Positions 49,756-57,416 of a stretch of DNA of 64,000 nucleotides are shown here, in pieces (the first letter of the stretch is position 1; each line of letters begins with the position of its first letter). The translations under genes were made by a program, and so were the position numbers. Under the pieces are notes generated by a model. It worked only from the letters and a program-made list of their open reading frames with translations. It had not been told where the DNA came from and did not search any database. Location: assembly GCA_903642215.1 (NCBI GenBank), contig CAHJWG010000001.1:186001-250000 (forward strand), written 5' to 3'. The DNA is from Sphingobacteriaceae bacterium (GTDB lineage: Bacteria > Bacteroidota > Bacteroidia > Sphingobacteriales > Sphingobacteriaceae).

Positions 49756-50853
49756 ATGAACAAGTTCACATTAGGTGTTGAAGAAGAGTTTATGGTGGTA
49801 GATCCGGTAAGCCGGGAACTAACTTCGCACGATCAAAAAATTGTAGAAGGCGCGCAAAAAATCCATGAAGACCAGGTAAAAGCAGAAATGCACCAGGCGG
49901 TTGTAGAAGTGGGTACGCACATTTGCAACAATACAGATGAAGCACGCAAAGAAGTTTCCAAGTTGCGTTTAACGGTTGCACAACTGGCCGGCGATCTGGG
50001 TTTACGCATCGGCGCGGCCGGCACGCATCCTTTTTCGCACTGGCAACACCAACTGATTACAGAACATCCTCGCTATAATGAAATTGTAAATGAGTTGCAG
50101 GAAGCTGCACGTTCCAACCTTATTTTTGGTTTACACGTGCATGTGGGCATCCAATCGCGCGAACTGGCCATCCACATTGCCAACCAGGTTCGGTATTTTT
50201 TGCCGCATGTTTATGCGCTTTCCACCAATTCTCCTTTTTGGGAAGGCCGGAATACAGGTTATAAATCTTTCCGCACCAAAATTTTTGATAAGTTCCCGAG
50301 AACCGGCATTCCGGATTATTTCAGCAGTATTGAAGAGTACGATAACTACATCAAAATGCTGGTAAAAACGAATTGTATTGATAACGCTAAAAAAATTTGG
50401 TGGGATATCCGCGTACATCCATTTTTTGAAACGATTGAATTTCGGATTTGCGACTGCCCGATGCTGGTAGATGAAACGATGGCTTTTACGGCACTTTTCC
50501 AGGCGTTGTGCGCTAAACTATACAAGCTCAGGCAGCAAAATATGAAGTTTATTACTTATACGCGGGCTTTAATTAACGAAAACAAATGGCGCGCCGCCCG
50601 ATATGGAATTGATGGCAAGATGATTGATTTTGGTAAAGAACTGGAAGTAAATACCCGCGCCTTAATTTTAGAATTATTGGATTTTATTGATGACGTGGTG
50701 GATGAATTAGGCTGCCGCCAGGATTTACAATACATCCATAAGATTTTGGAAAACGGAACCGGTGCTGATCGTCAGCTGGCAATATTTGAACAGCGGAACA
50801 GTTTTGAAGATGTAGTGGATTACATTACTTCACAAACACTGATAGGAATTTAG
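49756..50853 (+). CDS. carboxylate-amine ligase, GCS2/YbdK family
   Basis: Protein of 365 residues of the glutamate-cysteine ligase family 2: FTLGVEEEFMVVDPVSREL (metal-binding Glu cluster), AEMHQAVVEVGTHICNN, GAAGTHPFSHWQHQ, FGLHVHVGI, and the C-terminal RAARYGIDGKMID. YbdK-type enzymes have weak glutamate-cysteine ligase activity, and many act on other amines. It is the core amidoligase of the cluster, set between ATP-grasp and amidotransferase genes. Glutathione synthesis is an alternative, but the neighbours do not include a classic GshB. Confidence 0.9.
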   Translation: MNKFTLGVEEEFMVVDPVSRELTSHDQKIVEGAQKIHEDQVKAEMHQAVVEVGTHICNNTDEARKEVSKLRLTVAQLAGDLGLRIGAAGTHPFSHWQHQLITEHPRYNEIVNELQEAARSNLIFGLHVHVGIQSRELAIHIANQVRYFLPHVYALSTNSPFWEGRNTGYKSFRTKIFDKFPRTGIPDYFSSIEEYDNYIKMLVKTNCIDNAKKIWWDIRVHPFFETIEFRICDCPMLVDETMAFTALFQALCAKLYKLRQQNMKFITYTRALINENKWRAARYGIDGKMIDFGKELEVNTRALILELLDFIDDVVDELGCRQDLQYIHKILENGTGADRQLAIFEQRNSFEDVVDYITSQTLIGI

Positions 50854-50854
50854 G

Positions 50855-50868
50855 CGTAAAAGAAGCAT
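50855..50868 (+). repeat. dispersed 14-mer, one mismatch (GA/C form), overlapping the amidotransferase start codon
   Basis: CGTAAAAGAAGCAT. The last AT are the first two bases of the ATG of the next gene, the same arrangement as at acyP. Confidence 0.75.
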
Positions 50869-51703
50869 GGCAGACATAGAAAAAACACCTGTAAAAGTAG
50901 CAATCCTGGATTTATACGATGGCCATCCGAACCAGGGAATGCGTTGTTTTCAGGATATATTAAGTAAATACCGCGTAGAAAATCAGCTTAATCTGAGCTA
51001 TGAAATTTTTGATGTGCGCGGGAAAAATGAAGTTCCGGGAACGGAGTTTGACGTTTATATTTCAAGCGGCGGCCCGGGAAGTCCGTTAGACAGTGAAGGT
51101 TCTGCTTGGGAAAACAGTTATTTTAATTTGATTGCACAGCTACAAAAACACAACGATTCCGATCATCCGCAGAAAAAACACGTACTTTTTGTTTGTCATT
51201 CTTTCCAGCTGATGTGCCGTTATTATGGTTTAGGAACGGTAAATCAAAGGCATTCGCCTTCGTTTGGAATTTTACCGGTACATCAAACTGAAGAAGGTAA
51301 AAAAGATGTTGTTTTAGACGGATTAACAGAACCTTTTTATGCAGTTGATTCCCGTTCGTGGCAGGTAATCGAACAAAATTATGAACGTTTTACAGCAATT
51401 GGTGCAACGCTTTTAGCTATCGAAAAAGAGCGGCCAAATGTAGAATGGGAACGTTGTATGATGGCAATCCGCTTTAACGAATACTTTTTCGGCACACAGT
51501 TTCATCCCGAAGCAGACCCTAATGGGATGCGTTTAAGATTGCTGGAACCTGCCCGAAAAGAAGAAACGATTGCAGAACATGGCGAACGTAAATACAATGA
51601 AATGCTGGAACGGCTGGATGATCCCGACAAATTAATGCTTACGCAAAACACCATGATCCCTAATTTTTTAAATCAGGCGATTTTAAGTTTTCAGGAAATA
51701 TAA
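50867..51703 (+). CDS. class I glutamine amidotransferase-like protein
   Basis: Protein of 278 residues with a class I GATase fold: VAILDLYDGHPNQGMRCFQD, YISSGGPGSPLDSEGSAWEN, nucleophile Cys110 in LFVCHSFQLMCRYYG and His213/Glu215 in GTQFHPEAD. It could release ammonia from glutamine for a partner ligase or hydrolyse gamma-glutamyl bonds like PuuD-type enzymes. The cluster context favours a role with the GCS2 and ATP-grasp proteins. Its ATG comes from a copy of the dispersed 14-mer, which is therefore the entire leader between it and the gene upstream (13-base gap). Confidence 0.85.
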   Translation: MADIEKTPVKVAILDLYDGHPNQGMRCFQDILSKYRVENQLNLSYEIFDVRGKNEVPGTEFDVYISSGGPGSPLDSEGSAWENSYFNLIAQLQKHNDSDHPQKKHVLFVCHSFQLMCRYYGLGTVNQRHSPSFGILPVHQTEEGKKDVVLDGLTEPFYAVDSRSWQVIEQNYERFTAIGATLLAIEKERPNVEWERCMMAIRFNEYFFGTQFHPEADPNGMRLRLLEPARKEETIAEHGERKYNEMLERLDDPDKLMLTQNTMIPNFLNQAILSFQEI

Positions 51704-51714
51704 TTTAAAAACCG

Positions 51715-52911
51715 ATGGTTCCTTCCGTACGGAAAGCGTTTAATGAGCAGTTTACAGCAGAGAAGTATGTGCAATTTATACAAATGCTGGAAGCTGCTTC
51801 TCCGGAACCGATTGGTTTTCGGGTGGCCGAAACGCCTGTTTTTATCAGTTCTGATTTCAAAGAAAAACTGATTGAAGCCGGAAACGATATTTTAAAAACA
51901 CTGCTTGCCCCGAATTTTAAGGAACTGACAGATCGTGCCATTCCGCCAAAATGGAAAGTTGCCGGAGAATCTTCTCACCCGCATTTTATCGCTTTTGATT
52001 TTGCCGTTTGTAAAGATGAAAACGGCGAACTGATACCGAAACTGATAGAATTGCAGGGTTTCCCTTCCTTGTACGGCTTCCAAAGCTTTGTTGCCGATAC
52101 TTACCAAACAGTTTATGATTTACCCGAAAACCGGAACGTTTATTTCTCCGGTTTAACGAAAGAAAGTTATCTGGATCTGCTTCGCCGCACCATCGTTGGC
52201 CAATATAAACCGGAAGAAGTTGTGTTGATGGATGTGAACGCTAAGAAGCAAAAAACGGCAATTGACTTTTTTATCACCCAAAAACAGCTCGGTATTCCTA
52301 TTGTTTCGCTGGAAGAATTAAAGCAGGAAAACAAGAGTTTATATTATTGGAAAGACGATCAGAAAATTAAAATCAAGCGGATTTATAACCGTTTGATCTT
52401 TGATGAAATTGATACCGATCCTGATATTTTTGATAAAGTTGTCGATATCCGGCAGGATTTGGATGTAGAATGGATTACGCACCCGGATTGGTTTTACCGC
52501 ATCAGCAAGTTTACGATGCCTTTTTTACAAGGTAAATTTATACCTCAAACCTGGTTTTTAAACGAACTTCCCTCAACCCCGAAAAATCTGGAAAACTATG
52601 TTTTGAAACCGCTTTTTTCCTTTGCCGGGCAAGGTGTAATTATTGATGTAAAAGAAGCTGATATTGATGCCATAAAAGATCCGAAGAACTGGATTATTCA
52701 GGAAAAAGTAAAATATGAACCGGTTGTGCAGGCTCCGGATGGCGGCGTAAAATGTGAAATCAGGATTTTGTATCTTTGGCCGGAAGAAGATCAGCAACCA
52801 ACTTTAACCATTAATTTAGCACGTTTAAGCAGAGGAAAAATGATTGGTGTGCGTTATAACAAAGATTTTGACTGGGTTGGCGGAACAGTTGCATTTTTTC
52901 AACCTGAATAA
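51715..52911 (+). CDS. ATP-grasp-like ligase (second), uncharacterised
   Basis: Protein of 398 residues, no signal peptide. The C-terminal half has ATP-grasp-like elements: ENYVLKPLFSFAGQGVIIDV (nucleotide-binding strand and Gly-rich loop), WIIQEKVKYEPVVQAPDGGV and KCEIRILYLWPEEDQQPTLT, with a final GVRYNKDFDWVGGTVAFF. The N-terminal half (HFIAFDFAVCKDENGELIPK, LIELQGFPSLYGFQ) is conserved in a family found with GCS2 ligases. I infer a second amide- or peptide-bond-forming step. It starts 11 bases after the amidotransferase stop, so the two are co-expressed. Confidence 0.72.
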   Translation: MVPSVRKAFNEQFTAEKYVQFIQMLEAASPEPIGFRVAETPVFISSDFKEKLIEAGNDILKTLLAPNFKELTDRAIPPKWKVAGESSHPHFIAFDFAVCKDENGELIPKLIELQGFPSLYGFQSFVADTYQTVYDLPENRNVYFSGLTKESYLDLLRRTIVGQYKPEEVVLMDVNAKKQKTAIDFFITQKQLGIPIVSLEELKQENKSLYYWKDDQKIKIKRIYNRLIFDEIDTDPDIFDKVVDIRQDLDVEWITHPDWFYRISKFTMPFLQGKFIPQTWFLNELPSTPKNLENYVLKPLFSFAGQGVIIDVKEADIDAIKDPKNWIIQEKVKYEPVVQAPDGGVKCEIRILYLWPEEDQQPTLTINLARLSRGKMIGVRYNKDFDWVGGTVAFFQPE

Positions 52912-52939
52912 TCCGCACTAAGCACTACAATTTTTCGTT

Positions 52940-52953
52940 GATAAAAGAAGCAT
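52940..52953 (+). repeat. dispersed 14-mer, exact copy (GA/C form), end of the amidoligase cluster
   Basis: GATAAAAGAAGCAT in the 49-base gap before the small Cys-rich protein gene. Confidence 0.85.
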
Positions 52954-52960
52954 TAAGAAC

Positions 52961-53116
52961 ATGAATTTTCAACTCATTATTGTAATCATCATTTTTGCAG
53001 CAGCGGTTTTCTACGTTGCGCGTTTATTGTATAAAAGCATCACAGCTAAAAAAAGTTGTGGCAGTAACTGCAAATGCGGTGTTGATTTTTCTGAAGTGGA
53101 ATTGAGAAATAAGTAA
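52961..53116 (+). CDS. FeoB-associated Cys-rich membrane protein
   Basis: Protein of 51 residues. A single transmembrane helix (FQLIIVIIIFAAAVFYVARL) is followed by a basic region and a Cys cluster (KKSCGSNCKCGVDF). This is the layout of the FeoB-associated Cys-rich membrane protein family that accompanies ferrous iron transporters. No feoA or feoB is in the window, so here it is an orphan. Its stop is adjacent to the end of the convergent ispF gene. Confidence 0.72.
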   Translation: MNFQLIIVIIIFAAAVFYVARLLYKSITAKKSCGSNCKCGVDFSEVELRNK

Positions 53117-53596
53117 TCAATTTCTTTCAATCAAACAAACGGCATAAGCAACCACGCCTTCTTCCCTGCCGATAAAACCCATTTGCTCGTTAGTGGTTGC
53201 TTTTATAGAAATATCCTCCTCATTAATACCGGCAGCTTTAGCAATATGCAGTTTCATAGCCGGAATATGCGGGTTGATTTTTGGTGCTTCCAAACAAATC
53301 ATAGCATCAATATTGCCAATAACATAGTTTTTTTCGCCCAGTAACCGCACTACTTCTTTTAGCAGCAATAAACTGCTGATACCTTTCCAGCGGTTATCTG
53401 TGTTGGAAAAATGAAAGCCGATATCGCGCAGATTAGCTGCGCCCAGCAAGGCATCACAAATGGCGTGTACCAAAACATCTGCATCGGAATGCCCGAAAGC
53501 ACCGGAAGTATGTTCTAAATTTACACCGCCCATTACAAACGGATGTCCTTCCTTTAATTGATGAACATCGAAGCCGAAGCCAACTTTTATCTTCAT
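53117..53596 (-). CDS. ispF: 2-C-methyl-D-erythritol 2,4-cyclodiphosphate synthase
   Basis: Protein of 159 residues that forms MEcPP in the MEP isoprenoid pathway. Zinc-binding D-x-H is in VGFGFDVHQL and a further His in AFGHSDADVLVHAICDALLGA. GFHFSNTDNRWKGISS and the C-terminal IKATTNEQMGFIGREEGVVA are the other conserved blocks. The length is normal. It starts 15 bases after the porV stop on the same strand and is probably co-transcribed with it. dxs of the same pathway lies at 8060. Confidence 0.96.
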   Translation of the reverse strand: MKIKVGFGFDVHQLKEGHPFVMGGVNLEHTSGAFGHSDADVLVHAICDALLGAANLRDIGFHFSNTDNRWKGISSLLLLKEVVRLLGEKNYVIGNIDAMICLEAPKINPHIPAMKLHIAKAAGINEEDISIKATTNEQMGFIGREEGVVAYAVCLIERN

Positions 53597-53610
53597 TTGT
53601 AAACGGCCTT

Positions 53611-54759
53611 TTATCTTTTTGAAACTTCCCTGCCAAAAGTATAGCCCAAAGTAAACCGTAAAGTATTTGCAAGCGCACTTTGCTGTTCGTTAGCTACCAG
53701 ATATGAAAAATCTATGTTGAAAGCTTCGTAACGTAAACCTACACCTAATGTTAAATATTTACGATTGCCGCGATCAGGATTTTCATAGAAATAACCGCTG
53801 CGCAACGCAAACTGATGGTTGTACCAGTATTCTAAACCGCCGCCAAAGTTAATTTCCTTAAACTCTCCGCTTAAACCGGCATCACTAAAAGAACCGAAAA
53901 TACCGGACGGAACGCTTGCCGTTGAGTTTGGGTTACTTGGCACTAACAGCTTATTTACATCAAGTGTAGCGGTTAATTCATTGTAGCTATCTAAATACCA
54001 GGTATTAGCTACACCAACTTTTAAATTTGTCGGCAAAAAATATTTTTGCCCGGTTTCAGTATAACTTATTTTAGAACCGATGTTAGAAATATTTAAACCG
54101 ACTGCGAAAAGATCATCTGAACCAAATAATTGTGTTGGATTTTTGTAGAACAAAGAAACATCAGCCGCAACTGCCTGACCGGCCTTACTTTGCTGCCCGC
54201 TGGAAATACTGCCGTTAGACAGGTTAGAATAAATGTAGCGCAACGAAGTTCCGAGCGAAAAATTCTCGCCAAACTTGCGGGCAAAAGTAACATCAAAAGC
54301 AAATTCGTTTGGCGTATAGGTTCCCTGGTCCTGCTGATTAATATCTACTAACTGAATTTTACCCAGGTTAAAATATTTTAAAGAAGCTCCGATGGTGTTG
54401 CGGTCATCCAGTTTGTGCGCATAACTAAGGTAAGCCAGATTAATATCCGGCACTAAACGGCGCAGCCACGGACTGTACGATAAAGAAATTTGGTCATTCG
54501 TTTCTATAAAAGCCAGTTTAGACGGGTTCCAGAAGTTTGCGTTTTTATCTGATGATAGGGCCACACCTGCATCGCCGATTGCACCAGAACGCGCATCCGG
54601 AGAAACGGTGAGGAAAGGAACCGCTGTTACCAACGCTCCGGCAGCAGAACTTCCGTTTGTATTAGTACCGGCGGCAACCTGAGCATCTGCATTTAAAAAG
54701 CTTAAAGCCAAACTTATTGTTAAAATTAAAACCCTTTTAGTTATTGTAAATATTTCCAT
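53611..54759 (-). CDS. porV: type IX secretion system outer-membrane protein PorV (LptO)
   Basis: Outer-membrane barrel of 382 residues with a signal peptide (VLILTISLALSFLNADAQ). The mature N-terminus (VPFLTVSPDARSGAIGDAGV then ALSSDKNANFWNPSKLAF) is a close match to PorV/LptO. PorV delivers cargo with the T9SS C-terminal signal from the SprA translocon to the PorU attachment complex. FadL-like strands follow up to the terminal TLGYTFGREVSKR. In Flavobacterium, porV is adjacent to porU and gldJ; here gldJ is divergent and porU is not in the window. A perfect Bacteroidota promoter precedes it. Confidence 0.93.
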   Translation of the reverse strand: MEIFTITKRVLILTISLALSFLNADAQVAAGTNTNGSSAAGALVTAVPFLTVSPDARSGAIGDAGVALSSDKNANFWNPSKLAFIETNDQISLSYSPWLRRLVPDINLAYLSYAHKLDDRNTIGASLKYFNLGKIQLVDINQQDQGTYTPNEFAFDVTFARKFGENFSLGTSLRYIYSNLSNGSISSGQQSKAGQAVAADVSLFYKNPTQLFGSDDLFAVGLNISNIGSKISYTETGQKYFLPTNLKVGVANTWYLDSYNELTATLDVNKLLVPSNPNSTASVPSGIFGSFSDAGLSGEFKEINFGGGLEYWYNHQFALRSGYFYENPDRGNRKYLTLGVGLRYEAFNIDFSYLVANEQQSALANTLRFTLGYTFGREVSKR

Positions 54760-54818
54760 TAAACCGAAATAATAAGTTTAAGCCAGCATTAAAATTTTCT
54801 GCATTTATACAGAATAAA

Positions 54819-54847
54819 CAAATATAAAAACCGTTGTACAAAGCAAA
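54819..54847 (-). promoter_or_regulatory. Bacteroidota housekeeping promoter of porV
   Basis: On the minus strand the site reads TTTG, then 17 bases, then TATATTTG, an exact fit to the phylum consensus TTTG-N17-23-TANNTTTG. It lies about 60 bases before the porV ATG. It is the best promoter match in the window. Confidence 0.75.
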
Positions 54848-55027
54848 TAACTCTTTTACTACATGCTTACTGCCAAATCTAAGTAAATTTTGATCTGCTG
54901 TAACTCTAAAAGAAGTATTTTCGTTGAATATACTTATATCTGTAAAAAGATAATTATGTTGCAAATTTTTTTGTTGGCGTTTTTTTACGAAATATATTAA
55001 ATTTACATTCGACAGGATTTTTAAAAA

Positions 55028-56638
55028 ATGAAAAGAAATTTTATTAGCTGTGCTTTAACAGTGCTTGTGCTTGGCGGATTATTGAGCAGTTGCAGTAAAC
55101 CAAAATCATCAAAAACCGGTTGGGCGTATAATGATCGTACCAACGGCGGGTTCCAGGTTTTTGCCAAAAAACATCCGGCTCCCGGCCCTGGTTTAGTTCC
55201 GATTGAAGGCGGTACTTTTGTTTTGGGAGGTTCTTTAAACGAAGATCTGCAGTTTGATTATAACAATATCCGCAGGCGTGTTACGGTTGCTTCTTTTTAT
55301 ATGGATGAAACAGAAGTTTCCAACACCAACTGGCTGGAATATTTATACTGGATTAAAAGAACTTACCCGCAGGAACGCGAAATGTACTACAATGCGCTGC
55401 CTGATACATTAGTTTGGCGCCAGCCCTTATCCTACAATGAACCTTATGTTGATAATTATTTAAGGCATCCGGGTTATCAGGATTATCCTGTGGTTGGTGT
55501 AAGCTGGGATCAGGCAAATGATTATTGCGACTGGCGTACACAACGTGTAAATGAAGAGATTTTACGTGAGCGCGGTATCATTACTGATTGGAAAACAATG
55601 AGTAAGAATAATAAAACCGGAAGTGCTGCTGCTTTTAACACCGATATTTATTTAAACGGACAATATCGCGGTAAAGGAATTGATGGCAAGCACATGCCAA
55701 AAGACTTGAACCCGGCTTCAAAACCGGTAGCCGGTAAAGCACCAACCCGGCCGGCCCGTATCGAAGACGGTGTTTTAAAACAACCTTATCGTTTACCGTC
55801 CGAAGCAGAATGGGAATATGCTGCGCTTGCTTTGGCAGGAAACACGCAATACGAAAATATCAGCGATGGTAAAGTTTATCCTTGGAACGGAATGGGCGTT
55901 CGGTCTGCTAAAAAGAGTACAAGAGGTTTAATTTTGGCCAATTTTAAACGTGGTGCAGGCGATAATATGGGTACGGGCGGTTCGCTTAACGATAAAGCAG
56001 ATGTTACCGCTCCGGTTAGATCTTATCAGCCAAACGATTTCGGTTTATATAACATGGCCGGAAACGTAAACGAATGGACTGGTGATACTTACCGCCAATT
56101 ATCCTACGAAGATTTTGAAGATTTCAACCCTTTCCGTGGTAATATCTATACAAACAAACGCTTAGCTAATACAGATAAAGGTTTATTAGCCAAAGATAAA
56201 TACGGCCGGCCGATTAAAGATTTAGCTAAAACCAGCAAAAAGCAAAAATGGAGTGAGTTGAACGGACAACGTGCAACTGCTGCAGAAACCAATGCCGCTA
56301 ATGCAAACCCAACTTCAAGTGCTGTAACTGCTGCTAATAGTTCCGGTAAATCTTTTACACCTGATGTTCGTGGTTATGGGGATTCTGTTAACACTATTTT
56401 GTACGGAAATACAACTTTAGTAAATGACCATTCTAAGGTTTACAAAGGCGGTTCCTGGAACGATCGTGCTTACTGGTTAAACCCTGCCACGCGCCGTTTT
56501 ATGGATGAAGAAGATACCAATGCAGAAACCGGCTTCCGTTGTGCTATGGGTATGATTGGTGCTGCCGAAATCAATCCTGCAAACAAACCGCATTTCCGAG
56601 TGAAGAAAGAAAAATCACCTAAGAAAATTCAGTTGTAA
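55028..56638 (+). CDS. gldJ: gliding-motility/type IX secretion lipoprotein GldJ
   Basis: Lipoprotein of 536 residues. The lipobox L-S-S-C places Cys22 at the mature N-terminus. The body is an FGE-sulfatase-like fold: VPIEGGTFVLGGSLNEDLQF, ASFYMDETEVSNTNWLEYLY, DYPVVGVSWDQANDYCDWRT, YRLPSEAEWEYAA, NMAGNVNEWTGDTY and the late VYKGGSWNDRAYWLNPATRR with C-terminal TGFRCAM. The TGWAYND start and the FYMDETEVSNTNWLEYL block match GldJ rather than the paralogue GldK, and the length also fits. GldJ is needed for gliding and stabilises the T9SS in Flavobacterium. It is monocistronic and ends in a perfect hairpin. Confidence 0.9.
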   Translation: MKRNFISCALTVLVLGGLLSSCSKPKSSKTGWAYNDRTNGGFQVFAKKHPAPGPGLVPIEGGTFVLGGSLNEDLQFDYNNIRRRVTVASFYMDETEVSNTNWLEYLYWIKRTYPQEREMYYNALPDTLVWRQPLSYNEPYVDNYLRHPGYQDYPVVGVSWDQANDYCDWRTQRVNEEILRERGIITDWKTMSKNNKTGSAAAFNTDIYLNGQYRGKGIDGKHMPKDLNPASKPVAGKAPTRPARIEDGVLKQPYRLPSEAEWEYAALALAGNTQYENISDGKVYPWNGMGVRSAKKSTRGLILANFKRGAGDNMGTGGSLNDKADVTAPVRSYQPNDFGLYNMAGNVNEWTGDTYRQLSYEDFEDFNPFRGNIYTNKRLANTDKGLLAKDKYGRPIKDLAKTSKKQKWSELNGQRATAAETNAANANPTSSAVTAANSSGKSFTPDVRGYGDSVNTILYGNTTLVNDHSKVYKGGSWNDRAYWLNPATRRFMDEEDTNAETGFRCAMGMIGAAEINPANKPHFRVKKEKSPKKIQL

Positions 56639-56650
56639 ATACACTATTAA

Positions 56651-56700
56651 ATTAAACGGGAAAGGCTTCCATTATAAAATGGAAGCCTTTCCCGTTTAAT
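56651..56700 (+). terminator. perfect 23-bp hairpin after gldJ
   Basis: Arms of 23 bases (starting ATTAAACGGGAAAGGC, centre CCATT-ATAA-AATGG) pair without mismatch around a four-base loop, 13 bases after the gldJ stop. A classic strong intrinsic terminator, unrelated to the 14-mer. Confidence 0.9.
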
Positions 56701-56725
56701 AAATATCTCACGCTCCTTTTATGCC

Positions 56726-56739
56726 GGTAAAAGAAGCAT
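56726..56739 (+). repeat. dispersed 14-mer, exact copy (GA/C form), with degenerate inverted partners
   Basis: GGTAAAAGAAGCAT. Poor minus-strand copies flank it on both sides (56710-56723 and about 56747-56760), so it may fold with either. It lies just downstream of the DUF4159 gene end. Confidence 0.75.
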
Positions 56740-56768
56740 TCATAAAAGCTTCTTTGTCAGTTTAACAC

Positions 56769-57416
56769 TTATTGCGTTAAAGCATACTGAACTAAATTTG
56801 CACCCATTTTTAATGCTTTTAAACGGCTTTCCGGCGTATCACCAGCATAAGTTCCTGTATCTTCCCAGCCATTTCCCAAATCGCATTCATAAGTATAAAA
56901 ACAAACCAAACGGCCTTTATAAATCAACCCAAAACCTTGCGGCCGTTTTCCGTCGTGTTCATGGATTTTAGGTAAACCGGTAGGAAAAGGATATTTCTGG
57001 TGAAATATCGGATGGTTTACCGGCAGTTCCACAAAGTCAAGTTCCGGGAAAACCTTCTTCATTTGCGGGCGGATAAACTGATTTAAACCATAATTATCAT
57101 CAATATGCAAAAAGCCGCCGCCAACTAAATATTTGCGCAGGTTTTTAGCTTCCTGATCAGAAAAAACAACATTTCCATGTCCTGTTAAAAAAGTAAACGG
57201 ATAATTAAACAACGTTTCGCTGCCAACCTCTACCACATCTTCTTCAGGCTTGATATTGGTTTTCAAATTCTCATTACAAAACTTAATCAGGTTCGTTAAC
57301 GCTGTCCGGTCGCCATACCAATCACCGCCGCCATTATATTTAATTTTGGCGATTTTATAAGTCGGTTCATTTAAATTGAAAAAAGATAAAAAGGAAATCA
57401 AGAATAAATATTTCAT
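56769..57416 (-). CDS. DUF4159 domain protein, exported
   Basis: Protein of 215 residues: a short signal-like N-terminus (KYLFLISFLSFFNL), then IAKIKYNGGGDWYGDRTALT, LTGHGNVVFSDQEAKNLRKY and GGGFLHIDDNYGLNQFIR, the DUF4159 core with a class I GATase-like fold (as in N-terminal regions of larger BatA-linked proteins). Function unknown. It overlaps the upstream rsmE by four bases, so the two are translationally coupled. Confidence 0.85.
   Translation of the reverse strand: MKYLFLISFLSFFNLNEPTYKIAKIKYNGGGDWYGDRTALTNLIKFCNENLKTNIKPEEDVVEVGSETLFNYPFTFLTGHGNVVFSDQEAKNLRKYLVGGGFLHIDDNYGLNQFIRPQMKKVFPELDFVELPVNHPIFHQKYPFPTGLPKIHEHDGKRPQGFGLIYKGRLVCFYTYECDLGNGWEDTGTYAGDTPESRLKALKMGANLVQYALTQ

Noticed and set aside
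49756..50853. Glutathione synthesis operon
   Set aside because: The GCS2 protein alone could suggest it, but the adjacent ATP-grasp proteins do not look like GshB and the amidotransferase and esterases do not fit that pathway.
55028..56638. gldK instead of gldJ
   Set aside because: The two are paralogous FGE-fold lipoproteins, but length, the TGWAYND start, the FYMDETEV-NTNWLEYL block, the neighbouring porV and the absence of gldL downstream all favour gldJ.
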